This document shows, piece by piece, positions 28,803-38,132 of a DNA stretch of 64,000 nt. The stretch's first letter is position 1, and each line of letters begins with the position of its first letter. Both the position numbers and the translations under genes were made by a program. The notes under the pieces were generated by a model that saw only the letters and a program-made list of their open reading frames with translations, searched no databases and had not been told where the DNA came from. This stretch comes from Nitrobacter winogradskyi Nb-255 (lineage in GTDB: Bacteria; Pseudomonadota; Alphaproteobacteria; Rhizobiales; Xanthobacteraceae), in NCBI RefSeq assembly GCF_000012725.1, contig NC_007406.1, positions 248,001 to 312,000 on the forward strand. The letters are read 5' to 3'.

Positions 28803-30092
28803 ATGCCGATCCGCATCGATAGCCGCAACGCCGATTTCGTCCCGCGCTTCAAGGCGTTTCTTGCGACCAAGCGCGAGGTCTCGGCCGATATCGAGGCGGC
28901 CACGCGCGCTATCGTCGACGACGTGGCGGCGCGGGGCGATGCGGCGCTGATCGAGGCCACGTGCAAGTTCGACCGGCTGTCCGTCGACGCCGCGGGTCTC
29001 CGCTTCACCGCAGCCGAGATCGACGCCGCCGTGGCGGCTTGCGACGCCGCGACGCTGGACGCGCTGAAGCTGGCGCGCGACCGGATCGAGACCTTTCATC
29101 GCCGCCAGTTGCCAAAGGACGACCGTTTCATCGACGCGCTCGGCGTCGAACTCGGCTCGCGCTGGACCGCGATCGAGGCGGTCGGACTTTACGTGCCGGG
29201 CGGCTCCGCGGCCTATCCTTCCTCGGTGCTGATGAATGCGGTGCCGGCTATGGTCGCCGGGGTCGCGCGCGTCGTCATGGTGGTGCCCTCGCCGGCGGGC
29301 AGGATCAATCCGCTGGTGCTGGCGGCGGCGCGGCTCGGCGGCGTCTCCGAAATCTATCGCGTGGGCGGCGCGCAGGCGGTCGCCGCACTCGCCTACGGCA
29401 CCGCGACCATCGCGCCGGTGGCCAAGATTGTCGGACCCGGCAACGCCTATGTCGCCGCCGCCAAGCGGCAGGTGTTCGGCAAGGTCGGCATCGACATGAT
29501 CGCCGGTCCCTCGGAGGTGCTTGTCATCGCCGACCAAACCGGCAACGCCGGCTGGATCGCCGCCGATCTGCTCGCGCAGGCGGAGCATGACGCCAACGCG
29601 CAATCGATCCTGATCACCGACAGCGAGGCGCTCGCCGCCGATGTCGAGCGCGCCGTGGAGACGCAACTCGCAACGTTGCCGCGGGCCGGGATCGCGCGCG
29701 CCTCCTGGAACGACTTTGGCGCCGTCATTCTGGTGACGGATCTCGATGAAGCGGTGGTGCTGGCGGATTCGATCGCCGCGGAACATCTGGAGATCATGAC
29801 CGCCGATCCCGAAGGCCTCGCAGCGCGGATCCGTAATGCCGGCGCGATCTTTCTCGGGCCGCATACGCCGGAAGCCATCGGCGATTATGTCGGCGGCTCC
29901 AATCACGTCCTGCCGACGGCACGCTCCGCGCGGTTTTCGTCGGGCCTTGGCGTGCTTGACTTCATGAAGCGAACGTCAATCCTCAAATGCGGGCCGGACC
30001 AGTTGCGGGCGCTGGGGCCGGCGGCGATGACCCTGGGCAAGGCCGAGGGCCTCGATGCCCATGCCCGTTCGGTCGGAGTGCGTCTCAACTAG
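28803..30092 (+). CDS. hisD: Histidinol dehydrogenase
   Basis: A 429-residue HisD from ATG 28803 (MPIRIDSRNADF); a GTG at 28758 would add 15 residues that do not look conserved. It oxidises histidinol to histidine in two NAD-dependent steps with zinc. Visible segments: GLYVPGGSAAYPSSVLMNA, GPGNAYVAAAKRQVFG, IAGPSEVLVIAD, QAEHDANAQS and AEHLEI with zinc/base His residues, and HVLPTARSARFSSGLGV. It is followed by the UPF0262 and phosphatase genes after a 300-bp repeat. Confidence 0.96.
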   Translation: MPIRIDSRNADFVPRFKAFLATKREVSADIEAATRAIVDDVAARGDAALIEATCKFDRLSVDAAGLRFTAAEIDAAVAACDAATLDALKLARDRIETFHRRQLPKDDRFIDALGVELGSRWTAIEAVGLYVPGGSAAYPSSVLMNAVPAMVAGVARVVMVVPSPAGRINPLVLAAARLGGVSEIYRVGGAQAVAALAYGTATIAPVAKIVGPGNAYVAAAKRQVFGKVGIDMIAGPSEVLVIADQTGNAGWIAADLLAQAEHDANAQSILITDSEALAADVERAVETQLATLPRAGIARASWNDFGAVILVTDLDEAVVLADSIAAEHLEIMTADPEGLAARIRNAGAIFLGPHTPEAIGDYVGGSNHVLPTARSARFSSGLGVLDFMKRTSILKCGPDQLRALGPAAMTLGKAEGLDAHARSVGVRLN

Positions 30093-30330
30093 AGCATTTT
30101 CCGGCGAAGTGGATGACCTGTTCGCCGCAAGAAAATGCGATCAGACAACCATTTCTAGAGCATGGTCCGATTCAACTTGATCGGATCATGCTCTAGAGCT
30201 TTTGCTTCTGATAGAAGTCAGAAGCAAAGCTCCAGATTGTTGTTTTGACGCGTTTTCTTCACGCGAATTGGTGCCCATTCTCGGGTCAAGCCCGAGGACA
30301 TGCTTCGCTCGAAAACGCTATAGTGAAGGC
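30090..30330. repeat. Largest compound copy of the dispersed repeat
   Basis: About 240 bp holding all modules in order: AGAGCATTTTCCGGCGAAGT, AAAATGCGATCAGACAA, a perfect palindrome TCTAGAGCAT...ATGCTCTAGA around GGTCCGATTCAACTTGATCGG, the GCTTCTGATAGAAGTCAGAAGC hairpin, TTTTGACGCGTTTTCTTCAC, and the inverted core CTTCGCTCGAAAACGCTATA. It starts at the hisD stop codon and fills the gap to the UPF0262 gene. Confidence 0.8.
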
Positions 30331-30393
30331 AATCGCATTCGCTTCTCGCCGCGCCGAAATGGGATGCGAATGTTGGAACTGGACCGGTAGGCC

Positions 30394-30897
30394 ATGAGCA
30401 AGGAGACCCCATCCGAGGATGATTCTCGCCATCGAATCGTGGCGGTCACGCTCGATGAGGATTCGATCGGGCGCTCCGGACCTGATATCGAGCACGAGCG
30501 GGCGATCGCGATCTATGATCTCGTCGAAAAGAACCTGTTCGCACCGGAGGGTGCGGAAGGCGGCCCGTTCACCCTGCATATCGCGATCACCGGCAACCGC
30601 CTGATGTTCGACATCCGGCGCGAGGACGGCGCTCCCGTGGTGACACATCTGTTGTCGTTGACTCCGTTCCGGCGGATCGTGAAAGACTACTTCATGATCT
30701 GCGACAGCTACTATCAGGCGATCCGGACCGCGACGCCAGACAAGATCGAGGCCATCGACATGGGCCGGCGCGGCATCCACGACGAAGGTTCGCGCACGCT
30801 GCAGGAGCGGCTGAACGGCAAGGTCCACGTTGATTTCGAGACCGCGCGGCGGCTGTTCACCTTGATCTCCGTTCTGCACTGGAAGGGTAACGCATGA
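30394..30897 (+). CDS. UPF0262 family protein
   Basis: A 167-residue protein of the UPF0262 family, found in Rhizobiales next to hisD. Recognisable segments are [47 protein letters not shown] and [15 protein letters not shown]. No enzymatic motif is apparent and no function is known to me. It begins after AGGCC and is followed by the phosphatase gene, consistent with the conserved hisD-UPF0262-phosphatase order. Confidence 0.9.
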   Translation: MSKETPSEDDSRHRIVAVTLDEDSIGRSGPDIEHERAIAIYDLVEKNLFAPEGAEGGPFTLHIAITGNRLMFDIRREDGAPVVTHLLSLTPFRRIVKDYFMICDSYYQAIRTATPDKIEAIDMGRRGIHDEGSRTLQERLNGKVHVDFETARRLFTLISVLHWKGNA

Positions 30898-30984
30898 TCC
30901 GAAAGGCGGAACATCTGTTGCTGTCGCGATGCATGCGGAATGGCCGCGCGGAGGGCCCGCGCGAAACGAAAGCGGCTTGAGCCC

Positions 30985-31452
30985 ATGGCCGCGCCTGCGC
31001 GCGTGCACAGTCCCCAGTCGGTGCTGTTCGCCTGCGCGCACAACAGCGTGCGCTCGCCGATGGCGGCGAGCCTGCTCCAGCAGATGTTTCCGCGAACCCT
31101 CTATGTACGATCCGCCGGTGTTCGAACCGGTGAGCTTGATCCGTTCGCCGTTGCGGTGATGGCCGAACTCGGCCAGGACATCTCGAAGCACCGGCCGATG
31201 ACGTTCGAAGAGATCGAGGACTGGGAAGGTCTCAACTTCGATCTCATCATCACGCTGTCGCCGGAAGCTCATCACAAGGCGCTGGAACTGACGCGGACGA
31301 TCGCAGCCGATGTCGAATATTGGCCGACCCCGGATCCCACCATTATCGAGGGCAACCGCGAGCAGCGCCTGCAGGCCTATCGCGACGTCTGCGACGGACT
31401 GCTCTCACGCATCCGCAAGCGCTTTGCTCGGGGTGGGGGATTCAAGGCATGA
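30985..31452 (+). CDS. Low-molecular-weight phosphotyrosine phosphatase family protein
   Basis: About 155 residues from ATG 30985 (MAAPARVHSPQSV); an in-frame ATG at 30940 adds a basic stretch. The phosphate-binding P-loop is C-x5-R in FACAHNSVRSPMA, and YWPTPDPTIIEG supplies the Asp-Pro general-acid region. The family includes protein tyrosine phosphatases and arsenate reductases; activity cannot be chosen by eye. It is the last core gene before the accessory region. In relatives I expect infA and maf next, and neither is here. Confidence 0.88.
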   Translation: MAAPARVHSPQSVLFACAHNSVRSPMAASLLQQMFPRTLYVRSAGVRTGELDPFAVAVMAELGQDISKHRPMTFEEIEDWEGLNFDLIITLSPEAHHKALELTRTIAADVEYWPTPDPTIIEGNREQRLQAYRDVCDGLLSRIRKRFARGGGFKA

Positions 31453-31804
31453 ATTTACGATAACGGAAGCGGGGAGCGAAGAGCCGCCGTGGTTCATCAG
31501 CTTGATGGGATTTATCTTCTCTCGGCAAACACAACCTCGATCCCCGGAGCTTCCGGATTTCTGAAGGTGGAGGATGATAAATGAGGCATGACATGATCAG
31601 GGGCATCGTCGCAAAATTCGTATAACGAAATGATATTCAATCGATATTCGTCAGTGTGAAAAATCTCCGAGCCAACGAGAAGGCCAACAGCCTATTTCCT
31701 GTTGAAAATGTCGTGAGCAACGTCGGTCGCTAGGACAAAGATACACACATTTTAGCAGCAGTCACTTCACTACTAATCATACCTCGCTTTATACCACTAA
31801 GCTA
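31453..31804. other. AT-rich junction at the left edge of the accessory region
   Basis: About 350 bp without a gene. From roughly 31560 the composition becomes visibly AT-richer than the flanking core (for example ATTCGTATAACGAAATGATA). No tRNA fragment, inverted repeat or core-type repeat is visible. The boundary between core and accessory DNA probably lies here. Confidence 0.55.
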
Positions 31805-32110
31805 GGATCAGCTGCGCGGATGCCGCTCAGGAAGGTCTTGAGCGCGGGACTTGCATTGTCTGGCTTCCAGCAAGCGACGTAGCCAAGGGGCGTCGCGCCG
31901 CCTCCGTCATGGACCGGGCAGAATACGACGCCGAGGTTGGTGAGGCCGACTGCGGATTCGCATTACAGCGCGACGCCCCGGCCCTACGTGATGACAGTTC
32001 TGGTCCGCAACAATACGTACCCGAGTGTCCTCGCACGGCTAGCCTTCGCGTGCCGGGCCATCTACTCCGTCTCGTCGAGAGCTCGACGCGCAGTGACAAC
32101 AAAATCCTCA
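31805..32110 (-). pseudogene. LysR-family regulator remnant
   Basis: Read on the minus strand, 31990-32110 encodes a stretch like LysR residues 60-100 (EDFVVTARRALDETE, a stop codon, then MARHAKASRA), very similar to the second LysR copy at 34219-34827. The part at 31805-31970 encodes a LysR C-terminus (GLTNLGVVFCPVHDGGG, GYVACWKPDNASPALKTFLS). The effector-domain middle is missing, so there is an internal deletion as well as an in-frame stop. No function is expected. Confidence 0.7.
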
Positions 32111-32250
32111 ATCCAGTCAGTAAATAAGGTTTCACTTGCCGCGCAAAAAAGTTCTCGTCCCTACTAAGCCTGCGGCAGGCTAGCGAAAGTGGGACTTGCG
32201 GAGACCCGCCTCCAGCGGCACTCTTACTCCCAAAACTGGATCTGCGTGCC

Positions 32251-34218
32251 ATGGGGTCGGGGCAAAAACTAAAGACAAAGATTCTTCGTCGAACCAAGTC
32301 ATCCGGCGAATACGCGGTTTATCGTGCGGCGCTGGAATGGGGCCTTACTGACCCTATCGTGATTAAGAGCCGGGATGATTTCAATCCGAATTCCGCTGGA
32401 AAGACCGGCTGGAGCCCTTTCACCATCAGGTCCAGAACCTCATCACCTTCTGCCGCCGTTTGCCGGTGACCCTGCTTGCTGACGATGTCGGCCTCGGCAA
32501 AACCATTTCTGCAGGACTCGTCGCAAGCGAATTGATTGCGCGCAATCGCGTTGCCAAGATTCTCATTGTCGCGCCCAAGCTGCTTGGGCCCCAATGGAAG
32601 GACGAATTAGAGGCAAAATTTGATATTCCGGGCGAGGTCGTCACCGGAAGCAAACTCGCTTCGGCCGAGCCAGACGAGGTCGGCGCCGTAATTACGACCT
32701 ATCATTCGGCCCGCGCTCATCTCGACAAGATACCCGATGATCGCTTCGATATGTTAGTTCTAGATGAAGCGCATAAGCTCCGTAATCTCTACGGTGTTGA
32801 TCCCACCCCGCAGGTCGCCAAGGTTTTCCATCGCACTTTGCAACAGCGCCGCTTTCGCTACGTGCTGATGCTGACGGCAACACCTATTCAGAACCGGCTG
32901 TGGGACCTCTATTCCCTAGTTGATCTGCTCACCGTCGCTCGAGGCCACGAAAATCCCTTCGGAAGCGAAGGCATGTTCGCACGCCGCTTTATCGCAGATA
33001 AGCGCGAGACCGCACGCATCCTAAAACCCGACGCACGAGAGGATTTTCGCAAGATTGTCTATGGTTACATGTCACGCGTCCGGCGCGGCGATGCCAACCT
33101 AGATTTTCCCGAACGCAAGATCCAACTGCATAAAGTGGCACCCTCATCGGAGGAGCTCGCCCTTATCAAGGCTATTGCCAAACCGATTCAGAAACTGAAC
33201 CGCCTTGCGCAGATAAGCATCCTGCAGGCGTTGACCAGCAGCCCGCACGCTCTCATGGTGCAATTGCAAACCATGGCGCGGAACGGGACGGTGCCGATGG
33301 AGTTGGCCGCAACTGTGCAAGCCATCGTCACGCCCATGCGAACAAGCGCGAAGCTGGAAGGCCTCCGACAACTCGTCTCCATGCTGCAGCAGCAAAATCC
33401 CACCAGCTGGCGTATGGTGGTGTTTACAGGACGACGCGAGACTCAGACCACTATCCAGGCTTTCCTTGAAGAGCTTGGCTTGAAAGTTGGCATCATTAAC
33501 GGCTCGTCCGGGCAGCGTAACCAAGATACGATCGCGCGCTTTCGCGGTAACCCTCCAGAGATAAGGGCTATTGTATCAACCGAAGCCGGATCGGAGGGCG
33601 TCAATCTCCAGATTGCCAACGTCCTTATCAATTTTGACTTACCGTGGAATCCAATGATTGTCGAACAACGTATTGGCCGTGTTCAGCGCCTGGGTTCCCA
33701 GCACAAAAACGTCGTCATTTACAATGTCATGCTTGCCGGCACGTTTGAGGAATACATCGTCGGTCGCCTCATGACCAAACTGCAAATGGCGACCGACGCG
33801 ATCGGCGATATCGAATCTCTGCTTGAGGCATCAGGTGTCGGCGATGGCGAGGAAGGCACTGGGTTCGATGAGAAGATCCGTGAACTTGTCGTCGCAGCAT
33901 CGATGCTGCCAAGAAGACCCTTGAAGAAGAAAACGCGAATATCGACACCACCCTTGGAGCTATGGATGGCTACGAATATGTCGGCCCACAAACGCCGACG
34001 CTCGAAAAGGCCCAACCCTCCCTGGAATTCGAACCATTCGTCCGCGCGGCCTTTGTCAACCTTGGCGGCACGATTACAGACGTAGCACCGGAGATCCTCC
34101 GTGTCACGATTAGGGGTTCGCCCGAATACGCGCGGTTGAGCGAAGACGTTGCAAACAATTATGCGAAGGCACCTCTTTATCGCCCTGGCAGTCCGGCATT
34201 CCTCCGTCTCGTTGATCG
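32251..34218 (+). pseudogene. SNF2/RapA-like helicase, frameshifted and truncated
   Basis: Superfamily-2 helicase remnant. The largest frame (32460-34085) has Walker A DDVGLGKT, LVLDEAHKLRN (motif II), LMLTATPIQN (III), VSTEAGSEGVNLQIAN (V) and EQRIGRVQRLGS (VI). The N-terminal part lies in another frame (32251 onward; the join needs a shift near 32380-32395), and the C-terminal part continues in a third (AKKTLEEENANIDTT from about 33905 to 34218). It then runs into a LysR remnant. SNF2 proteins of this kind are common in phage-defence loci, but this copy is broken at least twice. Confidence 0.8.
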
Positions 34219-34827
34219 TGTATCGGGACCAGGATCGCGAACGGTGACGAGGAATCGCTCGCCTCTCAAATCCGGCCAGTAGACGATCGGCTTGTCTGCG
34301 AGCGGATGATCCTTCGGCAGCGCGATCACGAGATGCTCGGACCAAAGCCCGATGGTCTTGAACATCGCGCATTTGCCGGCGTCGCCGAGGACGATCGCGG
34401 CATCAAGAGCGCCGGATATCACGCCCGCCGCAATGTCTGCGAAAGGCAGTTCGACCAGTTCAATATCGATATCCGGATTTTGCTTTCGGAAGCAGCTCAC
34501 CGCCGCGCGGAAGGCTCCCGCCGATAGCGATTTGTAGAACCCGACGACGACGTGCCCGAGCGTCCCCGCACGGCTGGCCTTCGCGTGCCGGGCCATATGC
34601 TCCGTCTCATCGAGAACCCGACGGGCATCGACGACAAAATCCTCACCGAGCAACGTCAGTCGCGCTCCGGCGGTAGAACGCTCGAACAAGCGCACGCCCA
34701 GTTCGTCCTCAACCTCCTTGATGCGCTTGCTGACGATCGGCTGCCTGGCGTTGAACTCGTTCGCAGCCGCGCTGAAGCTGCCGTTGCGGGCCGCGGCGAC
34801 GATATAACGAAGGTGGCGCAGGTCCAT
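34219..34827 (-). pseudogene. LysR-family regulator, C-terminally truncated
   Basis: From ATG 34827 (MDLRHLRYIVAAARNGSFSA) an intact LysR helix-turn-helix and about two thirds of the effector-binding domain are present, to GERFLVTVRDPGPD. The frame then enters helicase sequence near 34218 and ends at 34177. A full LysR protein is about 300 residues, so the C-terminal 90 or so are missing. It may still bind DNA, but normal effector response is unlikely. A paralogous fragment lies at 31805-32110. Confidence 0.8.
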
Positions 34828-34939
34828 CCTTCATTTCCTTGGCGACAATCAAGCCGCCGAGCAGGCGCACACGATTCAACCGCCTTGCCGTTAGCTTTCA
34901 ACATCAGTTTGTCAGGGAGTTTATCGCAAGATTTCACAA

Positions 34940-35632
34940 TCAGAAGTCTATAGTCGCCGACAACTTGAATATGCGCGGGGCTCCCAATGAGAAAATGCTA
35001 CCGGATACTTGAGACCAATATTTCGTACCAAGTACGTTCTCGATACCTCCGCGAATGGTGAGCGGATTTCCGAGAGCCGTCGTCGTGTAGCGGGCACCGA
35101 CGTCGAAGCGTGTCCAGCCCGGCATTCTCAGTGTGTTGTTCGTGCTGGCATATTGTGATCCGGTCGCGATCATTCTTCCTGTGAAGGTCAGACCATCCAG
35201 GAACGGTGTATCCCATTCTGCGCCAAGATTACCCTGCCATCTGGAAACGCCGGTGACAAATGTGCCATCAAGGGTTCCACCTTGTGTCGCGATCATTCTG
35301 GCGTCGCTATAGGTAACGCCGCCCAGCAGTCGGACGCCCTCGTAGGGCTCGCCGAAGAAGCTGATTTCAACGCCGCGATGGCGCTGTTTGCCGTCGATCG
35401 CCAGACGACCGGGGCCGCTTGACCCATCCGGAACAACTATGGTGTTTTGCTTCTCAAACTCGAACACGGCAGCCGTGGCGATGAACGTTCCAAAATCGTA
35501 CTTTACGCCAACTTCCGTTTGCTTGGTTAAATAGGGATGCAATACCTCCCCTGCATTGCTGTAAACAGTGGGAACGACTGTTCCTTGCGTCAAACCCTCA
35601 ATATAGCTCGCATTGTCCGTCGTCAGATAATT
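34940..35632 (-). pseudogene. TonB-dependent receptor, C-terminal fragment
   Basis: About 230 residues of beta-barrel end: YLTKQTEVGVKYDFG, FEFEKQNTIV, RHRGVEISFFGEPYEGVRLL, WTRFDVGARYTTTALG, IENVLGTKYW and the closing LGAPRIFKLSATIDF with terminal Phe, as in siderophore (FhuA/FpvA-like) receptors. The N-terminal plug and most of the barrel are absent because the frame is cut at the left end of the IS3 element. It is a remnant without function. Confidence 0.85.
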
Positions 35633-35687
35633 TGAGACTGATCAGACATTTCTAGAAGAGAGGCTCTGGTTCATCTGTGGTTAGAGT

Positions 35688-36668
35688 TTAAGCGGCCTGC
35701 AGCTGATGCTGCAAGCGACGGTTTGCGATGGTGTCGCGCTTGATGCGGTGTCGTTCGGCGAGGATTGTCTCAGCCCTGCCGAAGTAGACGTCGGCAGGTG
35801 TAACGTTGCCGATGCTCTCGTGGTAGCGGTCATGATTATAGTGTTCGACGAACGCGGCGACCTGACGTTTGAGGTCGTCCGGTAAATAGTAGTTCTCAAG
35901 CAGGATGCGGTTCTTCAACGTTTGATGCCAACGCTCGATCTTGCCCTGAGTCTGAGGATGATACGGCGCTCCGCGCACATGCTGCATGTCCTTGGCCCTG
36001 AGCCACGTGGCCAGATCATCCGCGACGTAACTCGAACCATTGTCGCTGAGAAGCCGGGGCCGCTGCCTGACGCTGACGTGATCCAGACCAGAGGCGGCCA
36101 GTGCCTGATCGAGCGTAGCCGTGACGTCGGAGGCACACATCGTGGGACCTAACCTCCAGGCGACGATGTAGCGCGAGAAGTCGTCGAGCACCGTCGATAG
36201 ATAGTACCAGCCCCAGCCGGTGATCTTCAGGTAGGTGAAGTCGGTCTGCCAGAGCTGGTTGGCGGCGGTGGTCTTGTCCTTGAACTCGTTCGCCGCCTTG
36301 ATCACTACATAGGCCGGACTGGTGATGAGGTCGTGCGCCTTCAGCAGCCGATAGACCGAAGCCTCCGAGACAAAGTACTTTCTCTCGTCGGTAAACCGCA
36401 CGGCGAGCTCTCGCGGCGATAGTTCCGGAAGCTCCAATGCCAGGTCGATGATCTGGCCGCGGACGTCATCCGGGATACGATTCCAGACCCGATCCGGTCG
36501 AGAGCGGTGATCTGCCAGGGCCTCAATGCCGCCCGCGCGGTAGCGATCGTACCATCTATAAAACGTGGCGCGGGGGATGCCGAGCTTGTCCAGCGTGCGT
36601 TTGGCCGGCAAATGCGACTGCTCCACCAACGCGATGATCTCGGCTTTCTCGGACGCAGGATACCTCAT
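35688..36668 (-). CDS. IS3 transposase catalytic part (orfB)
   Basis: A 326-residue DDE integrase-fold protein. An N-terminal HTH (KAEIIALVEQSHLPAKRTLD) precedes the catalytic core, with Asp in LWQTDFTYLKITG, Asp in LLSDNGSSYVADDL and Glu in QTQGKIERWHQTLK. Its ATG overlaps the orfA stop (ATGA), and a -1 slip on the A8 tract would give an OrfAB fusion reading KKKHERGWGERGMRYPAS. The longer frame continuing to 38075 is a chance read-through into parB. Confidence 0.9.
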   Translation of the reverse strand: MRYPASEKAEIIALVEQSHLPAKRTLDKLGIPRATFYRWYDRYRAGGIEALADHRSRPDRVWNRIPDDVRGQIIDLALELPELSPRELAVRFTDERKYFVSEASVYRLLKAHDLITSPAYVVIKAANEFKDKTTAANQLWQTDFTYLKITGWGWYYLSTVLDDFSRYIVAWRLGPTMCASDVTATLDQALAASGLDHVSVRQRPRLLSDNGSSYVADDLATWLRAKDMQHVRGAPYHPQTQGKIERWHQTLKNRILLENYYLPDDLKRQVAAFVEHYNHDRYHESIGNVTPADVYFGRAETILAERHRIKRDTIANRRLQHQLQAA

Positions 36669-37039
36669 GCCTCGTTCTCCCCATCCCCGTTCATGCTTTT
36701 TTTTAGCAGACGGTTCTCCAGGGTGAGATCGGCGACGACTTCCTTCAACGCCGAGGCTTCCCGACGAAGATCTTTCACCTCGCCAGAGGTTGCGGCACGT
36801 GCCGTGTCGCCCGCCAACCGGCGCTTGCCGGCTTCCAGGAACTCCTTGGACCAACCGTAATACATCGAGGCGGCGATGCCTTCGCGGCGGCAAAGCTCGG
36901 AGATGTTCTCCTCGCCGCGCAGTCCTTCCAGCACGATACGGATCTTCTCCTCCGCCGAATAATGCCGGCGCGTCTGCCGTCGGATGTCCTTCAGCACCTG
37001 TTCTGCCGGCGCTTTGCCTGGTCCGGATTTCTGTCTCAT
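36665..37039 (-). CDS. IS3 transposase DNA-binding part (orfA)
   Basis: A 124-residue orfA: HTH segment SAEEKIRIVLEGLRGEENIS and a leucine-zipper-like helix (LRREASALKEVVADLTLENR) typical of the IS3 family. It ends ...NGDGENEA four bases into orfB. The A8 tract in codons LLKKS is the likely frameshift site. Confidence 0.9.
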   Translation of the reverse strand: MRQKSGPGKAPAEQVLKDIRRQTRRHYSAEEKIRIVLEGLRGEENISELCRREGIAASMYYGWSKEFLEAGKRRLAGDTARAATSGEVKDLRREASALKEVVADLTLENRLLKKSMNGDGENEA

Positions 37040-37105
37040 CTGCGCTCCAAATTGGCTGCGATGATCCAGAAATCCTCCCTTCCCGAAAACTCCTAAACTG
37101 TCTCA

Positions 37106-38045
37106 AGAGCCCTGACGGCGGACAGGCGGGAGAGACAAGCCCCTCGCGAATTTCGACGCGGCCTGACGGCGCGAGGTTGATGAGAACGCCGCCCTGCTCG
37201 CCATCTTCCGCTTCTTCGTACTGCCAAGCGGGGATGCGGTGCGCTTCGGTCACTTCCACCCACGCCGCCTTGCCTGCGTACTCAGTCGCGAGCTTCTCCA
37301 CCGCCTGCCGCTGCAATTCAAGGAACTGATCGGCATCGTCGAAGTAGCTTTCCTCGTCATCGGCAAACAGGTCGGTCGTGATCGTCCCGGTGTACTGCTC
37401 CACCGGAAAGATTGCCATGGCCACGCTCGGACGCTCATCGAGAAGATGGTCGCGAATATCGGCGGCGCTGTAGGGGACGTACCCGCTCTCCAAGTCGCCC
37501 AGCACGCTGCGCTGCGCGTCCGCATCACCGAGCGTCAGCGCTTCGGCTTGCGCAAGGGTGATCGTTCCCGCCGCCAGCGCTTCCTTCGCTTCCCTGCACA
37601 GATCGTTCAGCGCCAGCCGCCGCCTGATGGTCGTGTGGGAAAGACCCGTCTTCGCGGCAAGATCATCAAGGCTTGCGCCCTTGCGAATGAGCGCGGCGAA
37701 CGCCGCCGCCTCATCGAGCGGCGGCAAATTCTCTCGCTGCACGTTCTCGACGGTCGCAAGGCGCAGCGCATCGTCTTTGCTGAGCTTGCTGCGGATTTCG
37801 ACGGTGACGCCGAAATCCTCCGCGATGTCGCCGCGCTCCTGCAACAGCTTCAAGGCGCGGTAACGCCGCTCGCCGCTGACGATGCGAAACTGCCTGCCCC
37901 GGCTCGGCCTGACGACAAGATTCTGCAAGAGGCCGTCCTGCCGGATGCTGGCGGCAAGCCCCTCGATGGTCGCGGGGTCGAACGCACTGCGCGGGTTGCC
38001 CTGCGGCGGCAGGATGGATTGCAAGGGGATGGTCTGAATAGACAT
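37106..38045 (-). pseudogene. ParB/Spo0J-like gene, 3' end cut by IS3
   Basis: About 313 residues remain from ATG 38045 (MSIQTIPLQSILPP). The ParB N-terminal nuclease-like domain is present (NPRSAFDPATIEGLAASIRQ, RRYRALKLL, ENVQRENLPPLDEA) with the HTH segment AKTGLSHTTIRRRLALNDL. Plasmid and ICE proteins of this type are often near 600-700 residues; here the coding sequence ends at the IS3 right end at 37105. The ParB-box part is intact, but the C-terminus is lost. It is followed upstream by ardC, a standard plasmid/ICE pair. Confidence 0.8.
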
Positions 38046-38132
38046 GGTTGGTTCTCCTTCGTTTGATCGATGCACAATTGCACCGGCGAAGGGCGCGAAG
38101 CCGCGCCCTCCTGCGCTGCAATCGCGGCAAGT

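Larger units (their letters stand above)
35633..37105 (-). mobile_element. IS3-family insertion sequence at a rearrangement junction
   Basis: The element is 1473 bp long. Ends read inward are TGAGACTG at the left (35633) and TGAGACAG at the right (37105), short imperfect terminal repeats. It encodes orfA and orfB on the minus strand with an A8 slip site near 36697-36704. The flanking bases (AT before the left end, AGA after the right end) are not duplicated, and the two flanks belong to unrelated genes (TonB receptor remnant and parB-like gene). This fits a deletion or recombination between two copies. Confidence 0.85.

Noticed and set aside
31827-32297. A 156-residue minus-strand ORF
   Set aside because: Its frame does not follow the LysR remnant it covers and its Arg/Ser-rich composition is that of a shadow frame.
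32251-34218. DISARM (DrmD) defence system
   Set aside because: The helicase is SNF2-like but broken, and no DrmA, DrmB, DrmC or linked methylase lies beside it.
35688-38075. A single 795-residue ORF joining a ParB-like N-terminus to a transposase
   Set aside because: It is a chance in-frame read-through: the IS3 right end at 37105 lies inside it, orfA occupies the same stretch in another frame, and the part between 36670 and 37105 has no protein-like composition. Two separate genes are called.
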